DNA of 55,847 nucleotides from Methylobacterium tarhaniae (GCF_001043955.1 NZ_LABZ01000189.1:1-55847); one strand, 5' to 3'; shown: positions 17,346-28,318, counted from the stretch's first letter. Notes: generated from the letters alone by a model not told the origin. A program made the numbers and translations.

Positions 17346-18401
17346 TCAGCCCTCGCCGCCCTCGTCGCGGGAGCGTGCCGCGAGGTTCTTGAGCGTCGTC
17401 ATCTCGCGGAACCACTCGCGCACGGGCTTGGCCGGCGTGCCGCCCCAGCGGGCCCCCGCCGGCACGTCCTTGTTGATGTTGCTCGACCCGGCGATCTGGG
17501 CGCCCATGCCGATGCGCAGGTGGCCCACCACCCCGACCTGGCCGCCGAGCACGACGTAATCCTCGAGCGTCGTCGAGCCCGAGATGCCGACCTGGGCGAC
17601 GATCACGCAGTGGCGGCCGATGACGACGTTGTGGGCGATCTGCACCAGGTTGTCGATCTTGGTGCCCTCGCCCACCACCGTGTCGCGGCTGGCACCCCGG
17701 TCGATCGTGGTGTTGGCGCCGATCTCGACGTCGTCCTGGATGATGACGCGGCCGACCTGCGGCACCTTGAGGTGGCCGCCCGGCCCCATGGCGAAGCCGA
17801 ACCCGTCCTGGCCGATGCGGGCGCCGCCATGCACGATCACCCGATTCCCCAAGAAGGCGTGCAGCACCGAGGCGTTGGGGCCGATGGCGCAGGCCCGCCC
17901 GATCCGCACGCTCGGGCCCACGACGCAGCCCGCCGCCAGCACCGTCTCGGCGCCGATCTCGGCCTGAGGCCCGATCACCACGCCGGGATCGACCACCACG
18001 CCGGGCTCGAGCCGGGCGGTCGGGTGGACGAAGGAGCCGGGCGACACGCCGGTCGCCCCGAACAGCGAGGCAGGGCGCGCCGCGCTCGGGAAGAGCCGGG
18101 CCAGCACCGTCGCGAAGCCCCGATAGGCCTGCGGCGTCACGAGCGCGACGGTGCCTTCGGGCACCCGGGCGGCGAAGCGCGGGGTGACCAGGCAGGCACG
18201 GGCCCGGGTCGTCGCCAGGGCCTCGGCGTATTTGGCGTTGTCCATGTAGGCGAGGTCGTCCGGCCCGGCGCTCTCGAGTGGCGCCGCAGCGCGGATCACC
18301 GCCTCGCCGTCCGCCTCCGGCGGCAGGGCGGCGCCGGACAGCGAAGCGACCTCGCGCAGCGGGACGGGGCCCGCGAGGGGGAAGAAGACCGGTTCCGACA
18401 T
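17346..18401 (-). CDS. lpxD: UDP-3-O-acylglucosamine N-acyltransferase
   Basis: A 351-aa beta-helix acyltransferase that adds the N-linked hydroxyacyl chain in lipid A synthesis. The N-terminal uridine-binding domain covers about residues 1-115. Hexapeptide repeats follow, with catalytic His257 in QIAHNVVIG, and a C-terminal helix (PVREWFREMTTLKNL). ATG 18401 gives the usual MSEPVFFP start; another ATG three codons upstream (18410) is possible. It is separated from bamA by an intrinsic terminator, so it may have its own promoter in 18402-18490. Confidence 0.95.
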   Translation of the reverse strand: MSEPVFFPLAGPVPLREVASLSGAALPPEADGEAVIRAAAPLESAGPDDLAYMDNAKYAEALATTRARACLVTPRFAARVPEGTVALVTPQAYRGFATVLARLFPSAARPASLFGATGVSPGSFVHPTARLEPGVVVDPGVVIGPQAEIGAETVLAAGCVVGPSVRIGRACAIGPNASVLHAFLGNRVIVHGGARIGQDGFGFAMGPGGHLKVPQVGRVIIQDDVEIGANTTIDRGASRDTVVGEGTKIDNLVQIAHNVVIGRHCVIVAQVGISGSTTLEDYVVLGGQVGVVGHLRIGMGAQIAGSSNINKDVPAGARWGGTPAKPVREWFREMTTLKNLAARSRDEGGEG

Positions 18402-18491
18402 CGCCTGCATCCGCTGGGCCCCGGCGGGAACGGCCCGCCCGTCCTCCCGTCGAGGGGAGGGGGTTCGAACTAGCGGGTTGAGCCGGGGGGC

Positions 18492-18528
18492 ACAAACGAA
18501 AACGGCCGCGGGAGCGCCCCGCGGCCGT
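18492..18528 (-). terminator. intrinsic terminator after bamA
   Basis: On the minus strand ACGGCCGCGGG (18528-18518) pairs perfectly with CCCGCGGCCGT (18512-18502) around a 5-nt loop, and is followed by TTTTCGTTTG. It starts about 40 bp past the bamA stop. It divides the envelope block into bamA-proximal and lpxD-proximal units, at least partially. Confidence 0.88.
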
Positions 18529-18569
18529 CGATTCGAGGCGGGCGCCACCGGCGCCCGCGGGATGATCGC

Positions 18570-21101
18570 TTAGAAGCGCGAGCCGCCCGAGAAGCGGAAG
18601 GCCTGCGTCTGGTCCTTGCCGACCCGGCCGAAACCGGTGTTCAGGCCCTCGTCCTTGGTCAGGGCGTAGGCGTAGTCGAAGCGGATCGGGCCGAGCGGCG
18701 AGTTCCACAGGATCGACGCGCCGACCGACGAACGGATCGTGGGCTTGTCGCGGACGTTCACGCATTCCGGCTCGACGGGGATCGCGGTCGGGCCGATGGC
18801 GCTGAAGTTGCAACCGCCGGTCGGGCTGAACCCGTTGATGAACCCGTCGCCGTTCACGTCGAAGGCGCGGCGGCCCTTGTAGCCGAACAGCGTACCGGCA
18901 TCGGCGAAGACCGCGCCCTTCAGGCCGAGGTCGCGCGGCAGGCCCCAGATCGGGAACTGCACCTCGACCGAGGCGCCGACATAGGTCGTGCCGCCGATCG
19001 CGTTCGAGCGGGCGTCGCCCGAGCCGACGTCGCGCGGGCCGATGCCGTTCGGCGCGAAGCCGCGCACCAGCGACGGGCCGAGGAAGAACTGGTCGGTGAC
19101 GCGGAGCGAGTTGCCCTCGGTCGGCAGGACGTGGCCGCCCTGGACCTTCACGAAGCCGATGACGTCTTCCCAGAGCTCCTTGTAGTAGCGAGCCTCGCCG
19201 GTGACGCGGAAGAACTTCGAGTCGCCGCCGATGCCGGCATATTCGGGCTTCAACTCGCCGTAGAAGCCGTTGCGCGGAATCTGCAGGTTGTCGAGGGTCG
19301 AATAGGCCAGGGTGACGCCGGCGAGGGAGGTCAGCGTCGAGCCGACCGACTCCTTGAGGGCGATCGAGGCCTCGCCGTCGTAGGCGCAGTTCGGGTAGGC
19401 CGGGAGGCCGCCGACGTTACGGCCCTGGTAGAACGTCCCGGCCGGGTTGAGCGCCGTGTAGCCCGGGATCCCGAACGAGCAGTCGTTGTACGGCCGCTTG
19501 ACCGTGTTCGGGATCTTCAAGTCGGTGTTGTAGATCGAGTAGCGCAGCGTGATGCCGAACTCCTCGGTGATCGGCAGGCCGAGGCGGAGCTGGCCGCCGA
19601 CCACGTCGGTCACGTAGCGCGAGTAGCGGGTCTGGTCGCTGTACTTGTTGAAGACGTCGAAGCCGGCCGCCAGGCGATAGCCGAGGAAGTACGGCTCTGT
19701 GAACGAGAAGTCGACGCCGCGGGTGTACTGGCCGGCGGTGCCGGCGAGGCGGACATATTGGCCGCGGCCGAGGAAGTTCGACTCCGAGACCGAGACCTCG
19801 CCGATGATCCCGTCGGCCGTCGAGTAGCCGCCGGCGACCGAGAACGAGCCGGTCGGTTGATCCTCGACATCGATGTTCACGACAACCCGGTCGGGAGCCG
19901 AGCCGGGCTCGTTGGAGAACCGCACCTTCTTGAAGAAGCCGAGGCCGTTCAGGCGCCGCTCGGCCCGGTCGATCAGCACGCGGTTATAGGCGTCGCCCTC
20001 GGTGAGGTCGAGCTCGCGCCGCACCACGTAGTCGCGGGTGCGGGTGTTGCCGCGCACGTTGATGCGCTCGATGTAGACCTTCGGGCCGTCCTCGACGATG
20101 TAGCCGAGGGCCACGGTGCCGGTGGCGCGGTCGCGCTCGCCGGTCGGGCGGACCTGGGCGAAGGGATGGCCGTTGCGCGCCACCGTGGTGGTGACGCCGG
20201 TCAGGGTCTTCTCGACATCCTCGGCGTTGTAGACGTCGCCGACGCTGGTGCGCAGCTCGTCGCGCAGCACGGTGCCGTCGACGCCGGGGATGCGCGAATC
20301 GACCGAGACCGCGCCGACGCGGTATTGCTGGCCTTCCTCCACCGTGATGGTGATGACCCAGCCGCCGGCGGCGTCGTCGAAGCGCGCATCCGCGGAGGCG
20401 ACCCGGAAGTCGGCGTAGCCGTTCTTCAGGTAGTAGCGCCGGATCAGGTCGAGGTCGTTGGCGAGCCGGTCCGGATCGTAGACGTCGGAGGTCTTGATGA
20501 AGCTGAGGAGATTCATCTCCGACAGCGTCATCAGGTCCTTCAGCCGGCCGTCCGAGTAGGCCTGATTGCCGACGAAGCGGATCTCCTTGACGCCGGTCTT
20601 GTCGCCTTCGTCGATGGTGTAGACCACGTCGACGCGGCCGTTGGGCAGGTCGACGGTGCGAACCGAGACCTTGGCCAGGCCGCGACCGGCGCGGCGATAG
20701 ACTTCGCGGATGCGATCGAGGTCGGTGTTGATGGCCGCCTGGCTGTAAGGCCCGCGCGACTTCGATTCGACGACGCTCTCGAGCGTCCCCTTCTCGACCT
20801 TCTTGTTGCCTTCGAAGAAGACCCGATTGATCGTGTTGTTCTCGCGCACCGACACGATGATGCGCCCGCCGTTATGCGCCACGCGCACGTCGGAGAACAT
20901 CCCGCTGGCGATCAGGTTGCGGCGGCCCTCCTCGGGCGACACGCCGACCACGTAGGAACGGACCGTCTCCGCATCGATCCGGGAGTTGCCCTGAACGACG
21001 ATCTGCTGCGCGAAGGCGCTGCCGCTGGCGGCGATGGTGGCGGCCATGACAATGGCGCCCTTCGCCGACGCACGCCGGCGCTTACCCGTCATCGACATCA
21101 T
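18570..21101 (-). CDS. bamA: outer membrane protein assembly factor BamA
   Basis: An 843-aa Omp85 protein, the core of the BAM complex that folds beta-barrels into the outer membrane. A signal peptide ends at about AFAQQ. Five POTRA repeats follow (about residues 33-440), then a 16-strand barrel with the RGF lid-lock motif in VRGFAPNGIGP and a C-terminal strand ending FRFSGGSRF. Extracellular loops carry cysteine pairs (NDC..PNC, GGC..PEC) that may form disulphides. The start at 21101 (ATGATG) has ACGGG upstream; longer frame to 21296 is not conserved. It follows rseP by 331 bp and ends in an intrinsic terminator. Confidence 0.96.
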   Translation of the reverse strand: MMSMTGKRRRASAKGAIVMAATIAASGSAFAQQIVVQGNSRIDAETVRSYVVGVSPEEGRRNLIASGMFSDVRVAHNGGRIIVSVRENNTINRVFFEGNKKVEKGTLESVVESKSRGPYSQAAINTDLDRIREVYRRAGRGLAKVSVRTVDLPNGRVDVVYTIDEGDKTGVKEIRFVGNQAYSDGRLKDLMTLSEMNLLSFIKTSDVYDPDRLANDLDLIRRYYLKNGYADFRVASADARFDDAAGGWVITITVEEGQQYRVGAVSVDSRIPGVDGTVLRDELRTSVGDVYNAEDVEKTLTGVTTTVARNGHPFAQVRPTGERDRATGTVALGYIVEDGPKVYIERINVRGNTRTRDYVVRRELDLTEGDAYNRVLIDRAERRLNGLGFFKKVRFSNEPGSAPDRVVVNIDVEDQPTGSFSVAGGYSTADGIIGEVSVSESNFLGRGQYVRLAGTAGQYTRGVDFSFTEPYFLGYRLAAGFDVFNKYSDQTRYSRYVTDVVGGQLRLGLPITEEFGITLRYSIYNTDLKIPNTVKRPYNDCSFGIPGYTALNPAGTFYQGRNVGGLPAYPNCAYDGEASIALKESVGSTLTSLAGVTLAYSTLDNLQIPRNGFYGELKPEYAGIGGDSKFFRVTGEARYYKELWEDVIGFVKVQGGHVLPTEGNSLRVTDQFFLGPSLVRGFAPNGIGPRDVGSGDARSNAIGGTTYVGASVEVQFPIWGLPRDLGLKGAVFADAGTLFGYKGRRAFDVNGDGFINGFSPTGGCNFSAIGPTAIPVEPECVNVRDKPTIRSSVGASILWNSPLGPIRFDYAYALTKDEGLNTGFGRVGKDQTQAFRFSGGSRF

Positions 21102-21386
21102 CAAATGGCCCGTCTCATTTTTTGTCGGCACGGGTTTGCACCCGCAGACGATCGCCCTCTCGCGAAGGCGAAGGCCCCTGGTCCTAAGCCCCGCTTCTAT
21201 CGGGAATCCCTGGCGAAGCAAACGCCACGCTCCCAGCCTTCGGGGATTTTGCCCAGACGTGGCCTTCCTGTCACGGGATGCGGCCAAGCTTTTCACAAGG
21301 CAGAGTCAGCGCGCCGTGAACGGCGCGCCGGGGCGCATGCCCCGGAATGGAACGCATTTTAGGAAAATTCGCTGGATTCCGGGGGA

Positions 21387-21407
21387 CGCCCGCGTCGCGC
21401 GCGGGCG
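21387..21407 (-). terminator. G+C hairpin after rseP
   Basis: CGCCCGCG (21387-21394) pairs with CGCGGGCG (21400-21407) around 5 nt, 26 bp beyond the rseP stop. No immediate T-run follows on the minus strand (a TTTT occurs some 20 bases later). The 331-bp rseP-bamA spacer therefore may contain a weak terminator and a bamA promoter. Confidence 0.35.
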
Positions 21408-21432
21408 CCTCCCGGGGAGGGTGCGGGGCGCC

Positions 21433-22593
21433 TCAGGTGCCGCGGTTGAACGCGGCGCCGATATGCAGGATGTCGTTCCAGGTCGCGAACAGCATCAGCA
21501 TCAGCACCAGGGCGAGCCCGATGCGGAAGCCGATCTCCTGCGCCCGCTCGCTCAAGGGGCGGCCGCGCACGATCTCGACGGCGTAGAACATCAGGTGCCC
21601 GCCATCGAGCATCGGCACCGGGAAGAGGTTGATGAGCCCGATCGAGACCGACAGGACCGCGATCAGGCCGACCAGGGCACCGAGGCCGCCGACCTTGGCG
21701 GCCTGTCCCGAGACCCGGGCGATGCCCATCGGGCCCGAGAGCTGGTCGGCGGATTCACGCCCGGTGATCAGCTTGCCGATGTAGCTGAAGGTGCGGTCGA
21801 CCACGAAATAGGTCTCGGTGACGCCGATCTTCAGCGAATCGAGCGCGCCGTAATGCACCAGCTTGACGTCGGCCGCGTCGCGCGGGCCCTGGATGCCGAG
21901 CCGGCCGATGCGCTGGGTGCCGAAGGGGGTCTTGTCCTCGTAGACATCCGGGGTCGCGGTGAGCGGCGTGGTGACGCCGCCGCGCTCCACCGTGAAGTCG
22001 AGCCGGTCGCCGGCGGCGCCCGAGACGGTGCGCTGCATGTCGGCGAAGTTGTGGATGGCGGTGCCGTTGATCGTCAGTACCACGTCGCCGGCCTGGAAGC
22101 CGGCACGCTCGGCCGCGCTGCCCGGCTGCACCGCCGAGACCCGGGGTGCGACCTCGTAGCGCCCGGTGGCGTAGACCGCACCGGCGAAGACCGCGATGGC
22201 GAGGAGGAAGTTGGCGATCGGCCCCGCCGCCACGATGGCGACCCGCTTCCAGACGTTCTGGGCGTGGAAGCTCACCGCCCGGTCGGCGGGATTCATCGTC
22301 GCGATCGCGTTCGGGTCCGGCACGCTGGCGCCGTTCATGTCGCCGACGAACTTGACGTAGCCGCCCAGCGGGATCGCCGAGATCTTCCAGCGGGTGCCGC
22401 GGCGGTCGTTGAAGCCGACGAGCTCGGGGCCGAAGCCGATCGAGAAGCTGGTCACCCCGACGCCGCACCAGCGCCCGACCAGGAAGTGGCCGAGCTCGTG
22501 GATGAACACCACGACGGTGAGAACGAACAGGAACGGCACGATGTAGCCGAGCAGGTTCGTCGTCGCACCGCCCACGACGTTGAGCAGATCCAT
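21433..22593 (-). CDS. rseP: RIP metalloprotease RseP (site-2 protease)
   Basis: A 386-aa intramembrane zinc protease. HELGH (His32, Glu33, His36) lies in TM1; a PDZ domain occupies about residues 130-220; and the third zinc ligand is in MLDGGH near residue 335, with final TM segments after it. Family role: cleavage of membrane-bound anti-sigma factors or signal-peptide remnants. The start ATG 22593 has GAGGTGACC just upstream; the longer frame to 22650 has no homology. It sits between dxr and bamA as in many proteobacteria. Confidence 0.95.
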   Translation of the reverse strand: MDLLNVVGGATTNLLGYIVPFLFVLTVVVFIHELGHFLVGRWCGVGVTSFSIGFGPELVGFNDRRGTRWKISAIPLGGYVKFVGDMNGASVPDPNAIATMNPADRAVSFHAQNVWKRVAIVAAGPIANFLLAIAVFAGAVYATGRYEVAPRVSAVQPGSAAERAGFQAGDVVLTINGTAIHNFADMQRTVSGAAGDRLDFTVERGGVTTPLTATPDVYEDKTPFGTQRIGRLGIQGPRDAADVKLVHYGALDSLKIGVTETYFVVDRTFSYIGKLITGRESADQLSGPMGIARVSGQAAKVGGLGALVGLIAVLSVSIGLINLFPVPMLDGGHLMFYAVEIVRGRPLSERAQEIGFRIGLALVLMLMLFATWNDILHIGAAFNRGT

Positions 22594-22734
22594 GGTCACC
22601 TCGATGCGGCGCGGCCGGCCCTCCCTGGCCCGGTACGGCCACCTTGCCAATCCCCCTTACATACAGAGTCCGGAGGGCTGCGAACAGAGCGCGAAACGGC
22701 CGAGGGTTAACTTAACGGAAGCTTAAGGCGCCGG

Positions 22735-23894
<1,160 letters not shown>

Positions 23895-23898
<4 letters not shown>

Positions 23899-24761
23899 GA
23901 CTGTCCCGTGAGAGTGAGGCCGACGAGCAGGAGGCCGGCGAGGAGGGCCACGGCGAAGAAGCCGTCGAGGCGGTCCATCACGCCGCCATGGCCCGGGATC
24001 AGGCGGCCGGAATCCTTGGCGCCGTAGGCGCGCTTGAGGGCCGATTCGGCGAGGTCGCCCCCCTGGCTCATCACCGAGGCGAGGGCGGAGAGGGCGCAGG
24101 CGAGCGGCAGCGACAGGGCCTCGGTGGCGCCGAGATGGCGCGCGCCGAAAGCCACCGCCCCGCCGACGACCGTCGCGCCGACCAGGCCGCCGCAGAAGCC
24201 CGACCAGGTCTTCTTCGGGCTCACCGCCGGCCACAGCTTCGGCCCGCCGAGGGAACGGCCGGTGAAGTAGGCCGCGATGTCGGTGGTCCAGACCACACCG
24301 AACAGCCAGAGCGGGCCGGCCAGGCCGATGCGGGGATCGTCGCGCAGCAGCACCGGCACCAGGGCGACGACGAGGGCGCAGGCGAGGCTCGCCGGCGCCC
24401 AGATCCGGCCCGCGGCCGGCCGGGCGAGGAGCGCCAGCAGGGCGAGGCCGACGACGACGGCTCCGATGAGCCAGGGGAGGGGAGCGGCGAGCCGTGCCCC
24501 CGCGACCACGCCGAAGAGCACGAGGCCGGCGATGGCCAGGAGCGGCCGGTGGGGCGCGGTGCGGGTGATGGCGAGCCACTCGCCCACCACCGCCAAGCCG
24601 GCCAGGAACCAGATCACCGCGAAGATCCAGCCGCCGTTGAGCGTCGCGCCGAGCACCAGGAGGCCGAGCACGATCCCCGAGACCGTGCGGGCGCCGAGCT
24701 CCGTCGCTGGCCAGGCCGGGCGGCTCGTGCCGGGCGCCTTCGTGCCGTCGCCCGCCATCAT
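23895..24761 (-). CDS. cdsA: phosphatidate cytidylyltransferase
   Basis: A 288-aa integral membrane enzyme making CDP-diacylglycerol from phosphatidate and CTP, the branch point of phospholipid synthesis. About eight hydrophobic helices are visible. The C-terminal signature, with SALKR, AKD and PGHGGVMDRLDG, is intact. The start is ATG 24761 or the adjacent ATG 24758; it overlaps the uppS stop, so translation is likely coupled. Confidence 0.95.
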
Positions 24762-25576
24762 CCTGCCCGGGCGCTGAGGCCGCCGAAGCGGCGGTCGCGG
24801 TTCTGGAACTCGCCGATCGCGGCGAGGAAGGTGGCGTGGTCGAAGTCCGGCCAGAAATCCGGCACGAACACGAACTCGGAATAGGCGGTCTGCCAGGTCA
24901 GGAAGTTCGACACCCGCTGCTCGCCGGAGGTGCGGATGACGAGGTCGGGATCGGGGATGCCATCGGTGTCGAGCGCCCCCGTCATCGCCGCGACGTCGAT
25001 CGCCTCCGGTGCCAGGCGTCCCTCGGCCACCGCGCGGGCGAGCTTCTGGACCGCGCGCAGGATCTCCTGGCGCCCGCCATAGTTGAACGCCACCACCAGG
25101 GTCAGCTTCGCGTTGCGGGCGGTGCGCTCCTCCGCCTCGCGCAGGAGGCCGGCGATGTCGCCCGGCAGGCCGTCGCGCTCGCCGATGATCCGCACCCGCA
25201 CGCCGTTGGCGTGCAGGTCGGCGAGGTCGCGGCGCACGAACAGCTTGAGCAGGCCCATCAGGTCCGCCACCTCGGCGGCGGGCCGGCGCCAGTTCTCGGA
25301 GGAGAAGCTGTAGATGGTGAGATAGGGGATCCCGAGATCGATCGCCGAACGGACGGCGCGGCGCACCGCCTCGACCCCGCGGCGATGGCCCTCGACCCGG
25401 GGCAGCCCGCGGCGGGCGGCCCAGCGGCCGTTGCCGTCCATGATGATGGCGACGTGGTTGGGCATCGCCCCGCCCGGATTGGCGCCGCTCGCCTGGCCGG
25501 GGCGGGCCGCCAGGTGGTCCTGGCCCTCGCCCTGGCCTGCCTCCAGCAGGGTCACCGTCTCGCTGTCGCCTGCCAT
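24758..25576 (-). CDS. uppS: undecaprenyl diphosphate synthase (cis-prenyltransferase)
   Basis: A 272-aa enzyme extending FPP to the C55 carrier lipid for peptidoglycan and glycan synthesis. IIMDGNGRWA holds catalytic Asp47. SFSSENWRRP and the late RTSGEQRVSNF motif give the second substrate site. The N-terminal 37 residues before MPNHVAIIMDG are non-conserved, so the true start could be the ATG at 25468 or the GTG at 25624; 25576 is chosen as the first ATG. It is 78 bp downstream of frr and overlaps cdsA by 4 bp. Confidence 0.94.
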   Translation of the reverse strand: MAGDSETVTLLEAGQGEGQDHLAARPGQASGANPGGAMPNHVAIIMDGNGRWAARRGLPRVEGHRRGVEAVRRAVRSAIDLGIPYLTIYSFSSENWRRPAAEVADLMGLLKLFVRRDLADLHANGVRVRIIGERDGLPGDIAGLLREAEERTARNAKLTLVVAFNYGGRQEILRAVQKLARAVAEGRLAPEAIDVAAMTGALDTDGIPDPDLVIRTSGEQRVSNFLTWQTAYSEFVFVPDFWPDFDHATFLAAIGEFQNRDRRFGGLSARAG

Positions 25577-25654
25577 GCTGGCCCCGACCCCGGCGGAGCC
25601 GTCATTCGGCTCCGCGCTCCCCACGCGCTCGTTCCCGTCATGCCGGCCTGATCC

Positions 25655-26218
25655 TCAGACCTGCATGATCTCCTTTTCCTTGGCCGCCAGGGTCTGGTCG
25701 ACCTCGGCGATGTGCTGGTCGGTCGCCTTCTGCACCTGATCGGCCTGGCGCTTCTCGTCGTCCTGGCTGATGGCGCCGTCCTTCTCGAGCTTCTTCAGCA
25801 GGTCGAGACCGTCGCGGCGGACGTGGCGGACCGCGACGCGGGCCTCCTCGGCGTATTTGTGCGCGACCTTGACCATCTCCTTGCGGCGCTGCTCGTTCAT
25901 CTCGGGGATGCGCAGCCGGATGGTCTGGCCCTCGGTCATCGGGTTGAGGCCGAGATCGGATTCGCGGATCGCCTTCTCGACCGCCGCCACCATGCCGCGG
26001 TCCCAGACCGAGACGCTGAGCAGGCGCGGCTCCGGCACGCTGATGGTCGCGACCTGCGCCATCGACATCGCGGCGCCGTAGGCGTCGACCTGGATCGGGT
26101 CGAGGAGCGAGGGCGTGGCCCGGCCGGTGCGCAGCGAGCCGAGATCATGCTTGAGCGAGTTGATCGCGCCCTGCATGCGCCGCTTGATGTCGTTGAGGTC
26201 GAAGGAGGGAGTGGCCAT
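25655..26218 (-). CDS. frr: ribosome recycling factor
   Basis: A 187-aa tRNA-mimicking protein that, with EF-G, splits the post-termination ribosome. The family blocks LRTGRATPSLLD, IRESDLGLNP and the helical RRKEMVK..AEEARVAVR are present, as is the C-terminal heptad-rich helix. Length equals the family's. It lies between pyrH (141-bp spacer) and uppS, as in nearly all alphaproteobacteria. Confidence 0.97.
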   Translation of the reverse strand: MATPSFDLNDIKRRMQGAINSLKHDLGSLRTGRATPSLLDPIQVDAYGAAMSMAQVATISVPEPRLLSVSVWDRGMVAAVEKAIRESDLGLNPMTEGQTIRLRIPEMNEQRRKEMVKVAHKYAEEARVAVRHVRRDGLDLLKKLEKDGAISQDDEKRQADQVQKATDQHIAEVDQTLAAKEKEIMQV

Positions 26219-26359
26219 TCCTGCGCGTCCCGAGGCGTCTGGAGGAGAATGGGAATTAGGGCGCGCCCGTGCCGGGTCCGCCCTGATCCGGCTTCAATGA
26301 ACCAAAACCCGACCTGCCGCAAATCGCCGGGGGCGGCGGTGTTGCGGGGACGGCACGGT

Positions 26360-27103
26360 TTAGGGCGCCACCAGGGTCGAGGGCGCCGCGCCGGTCAGGA
26401 TCGCGGTCACCGAGCTCGGGGCGTGGACGGAGCCGACGATCAGCGGCAGCCCGCCGTCGCGGGCGAGGGCGAAGGCGGCGGTGTCCATCACCTTGAGGTC
26501 GCGGGCGATCGCCTCGTCGTGGCTCAGGCGCTCGTAGCGCACGGCGTCGGGGTTCGTCTTCGGATCGGCGGAATAGACGCCGTCGACCTGCGTCGCCTTC
26601 AGCACGGCGTCGCATTTCAGCTCGGCGGCGCGCAGCACCGCGGCGGTGTCGGTGGTGAAGTACGGGTTGCCGGTGCCGCCGGCCAGCACCACGACCTGAC
26701 CCTTGTCGAGGTGATGCAGGGCCGGCTGGCGGGCATAGGTCTCGCAGATCGTCGGCATCGACACCGCCGACATGGTGCGGGCGGTCACGCCCGCGGCGTT
26801 GAGCGCGGTCTCCAGCGCCAGCGAGTTCATCACCGTCGCCATCATGCCGAGGGAATCGCCGGTGGCGCGGTCGATCCAGCCCGCCGCCGAGACCCGGGCG
26901 CCCCGGATCACGTTGCCGCCCCCGACCACCAGCGCGATCTGGAAGCCCTCGTCCACCGCCCGGGCGATGTCGTCGGCGAGCGCCGCCAGGGTCGGCGGGT
27001 GCAGCCAGTAGCCGTCCGGGGCGGCCAGGGCCTCGCCGGAGAGCTTCACCAGCACGCGGCGGAAGGGGGTCGATCCTTGCTCCGGCAGGGGATGTTCGGG
27101 CAT
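26360..27103 (-). CDS. pyrH: uridylate kinase (UMP kinase)
   Basis: A 247-aa hexameric amino-acid-kinase-fold enzyme phosphorylating UMP to UDP with ATP. VLVKLSGEAL near residue 18 binds phosphate, GGGNVIRG binds UMP, and the DGVYSADPKTNPDA block and TAFALARD are typical. It is preceded by the tsf terminator at 27251-27278, so an internal promoter in 27104-27250 is likely. There is an 8-10-residue N-terminal extension over the E. coli form. Confidence 0.96.
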   Translation of the reverse strand: MPEHPLPEQGSTPFRRVLVKLSGEALAAPDGYWLHPPTLAALADDIARAVDEGFQIALVVGGGNVIRGARVSAAGWIDRATGDSLGMMATVMNSLALETALNAAGVTARTMSAVSMPTICETYARQPALHHLDKGQVVVLAGGTGNPYFTTDTAAVLRAAELKCDAVLKATQVDGVYSADPKTNPDAVRYERLSHDEAIARDLKVMDTAAFALARDGGLPLIVGSVHAPSSVTAILTGAAPSTLVAP

Positions 27104-27250
27104 GGGCGCTCCTCTGGCCGCCCGCGAGGCGACGGCTGTCGGCGTCAGGTGGCAGTGCGGGTCGGCCGGGTTCTAGCCTGTCGATCCCGGCCCGTCGAGG
27201 CACCGCCAGGCCTGAATCGGCACGGCCGGACGCCCGGGAATCCGGGCATG

Positions 27251-27278
27251 AAAAAGGGGGCCCGCCGGGCGGACCCCC
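27251..27278 (-). terminator. intrinsic terminator after tsf
   Basis: On the minus strand GGGGGTCCGC (27278-27269) folds back on GCGGGCCCCC (27265-27256) with one G-U pair and a 3-nt loop, followed by TTTTT (27255-27251). It lies about 50 bp past the tsf stop and separates rpsB-tsf from pyrH-frr. Confidence 0.88.
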
Positions 27279-27327
27279 TTCTCCCTGCCTTCGCGCGATG
27301 CGCGAAGGAGAGCCGGTCAGCCCTTGG

Positions 27328-28251
27328 TCAGCCCTTGGCCGCGGCCGCGACCTCGGCGGCGAAGTCCGGGGTCTCTTCCTTCTCGATGCCCTCGCCCAGC
27401 GCGTAGCGGACGAAGCCGGTGAGCTTGACCGGGCCGCCGGCCTTGCCCTCGGCCTCCTTGAGCACCTGCGAGACCGTCTTCGACGAGTCGTGCACGAAGG
27501 GCTGCTCGAGGAGGGTGACCTCCTTGTAGTAGCTCTTCAGGCCGCTCTCGACGATCTTGGCCATCACGTGGTCGGGCTTGCCGGCGTTCTTCTCGCGCAG
27601 GATGTTGCTCTCGCGCTCGACCGTGGCGGCATCGACGCCCGAGGCGTCCAGCGCCACCGGGTTGGTCGCCGCGACGTGCATGGCGATCTGGCGGCCGAGC
27701 TGGCTGAGGACCGTCACGTCGCCGGCCGACTCGAGCGCGACGAGCACGCCGATCTTGCCGAGACCCTCGGAGACCTGACCGTGCACGTAGCTCGCGATGA
27801 CGCCCTTCTCGACCGACAGCTTGGCGACGCGGCGCAGGGTCATGTTCTCGCCGATGGTGGCGATCAGCTCCTGCAGCTTGTCCTTGATGGTGGTCTCGGC
27901 GCCCGGAAGCTTGGCGGCCTCGAGGGTCTCGATGCTGTCGCCGGCGGTGAGCGCCAGCTTGGCCGCCTCGCGCACGAAGGCCTGGAAGCCGTCGTTGCGG
28001 GCGACGAAGTCGGTCTCGGAATTCACCTCGAGCACCGCGGCGTGATGGCCGGCGGACTCGACCGCGACCAGACCCTCGGCGGCGACGCGGCCGGCCTTCT
28101 TGGCGGCCTTGGCGAGGCCCTTCTTGCGCAGCCAGTCCACGGCCGCCTCGAGGTCGCCGGCGGTCTCGTTGAGGGCCGACTTGCAGTCCATCATGCCCGC
28201 GCCGGTCTTCTCGCGCAGCTCCTTGACCATCGCTGCCGTGATGTTGGCCAT
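27328..28251 (-). CDS. tsf: translation elongation factor Ts
   Basis: A 307-aa guanine-nucleotide exchange factor that regenerates EF-Tu-GTP. The N-terminal UBA-like domain has the KELREKTGAGMMDCKSAL signature; the core contains SETDFVARN. Length is typical of alphaproteobacteria. It is downstream of rpsB in the universal rpsB-tsf order, with a 150-bp spacer that includes a hairpin (28319-28341), and is followed by an intrinsic terminator. Its partner EF-Tu appears to begin at 55827. Confidence 0.97.
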   Translation of the reverse strand: MANITAAMVKELREKTGAGMMDCKSALNETAGDLEAAVDWLRKKGLAKAAKKAGRVAAEGLVAVESAGHHAAVLEVNSETDFVARNDGFQAFVREAAKLALTAGDSIETLEAAKLPGAETTIKDKLQELIATIGENMTLRRVAKLSVEKGVIASYVHGQVSEGLGKIGVLVALESAGDVTVLSQLGRQIAMHVAATNPVALDASGVDAATVERESNILREKNAGKPDHVMAKIVESGLKSYYKEVTLLEQPFVHDSSKTVSQVLKEAEGKAGGPVKLTGFVRYALGEGIEKEETPDFAAEVAAAAKG

Positions 28252-28318
28252 CGTGGGATCCTCTCGATTGGCGCCCCGGCGCCACTCGGGAGCGGCGCCG
28301 GTCGGCGGATAAAGGGAA

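Noticed and set aside
18455..18475. GGGTTCGAACTAGC-like string recalling a tRNA T-arm
   Set aside because: No matching acceptor, D or anticodon arms surround it; it is simply the leader of lpxD.
15937..18813. Very long minus-strand frame (958 codons) running from lpxA through fabZ and lpxD into bamA
   Set aside because: Only its last 272 codons (lpxA) have homology; the rest is antisense-like arginine/glycine/proline-rich shadow over real genes in other frames.
19131..21362. 743-codon plus-strand frame opposite bamA
   Set aside because: Composition is the alanine/valine/aspartate/arginine pattern of a complementary-strand shadow; bamA on the other strand is fully supported.
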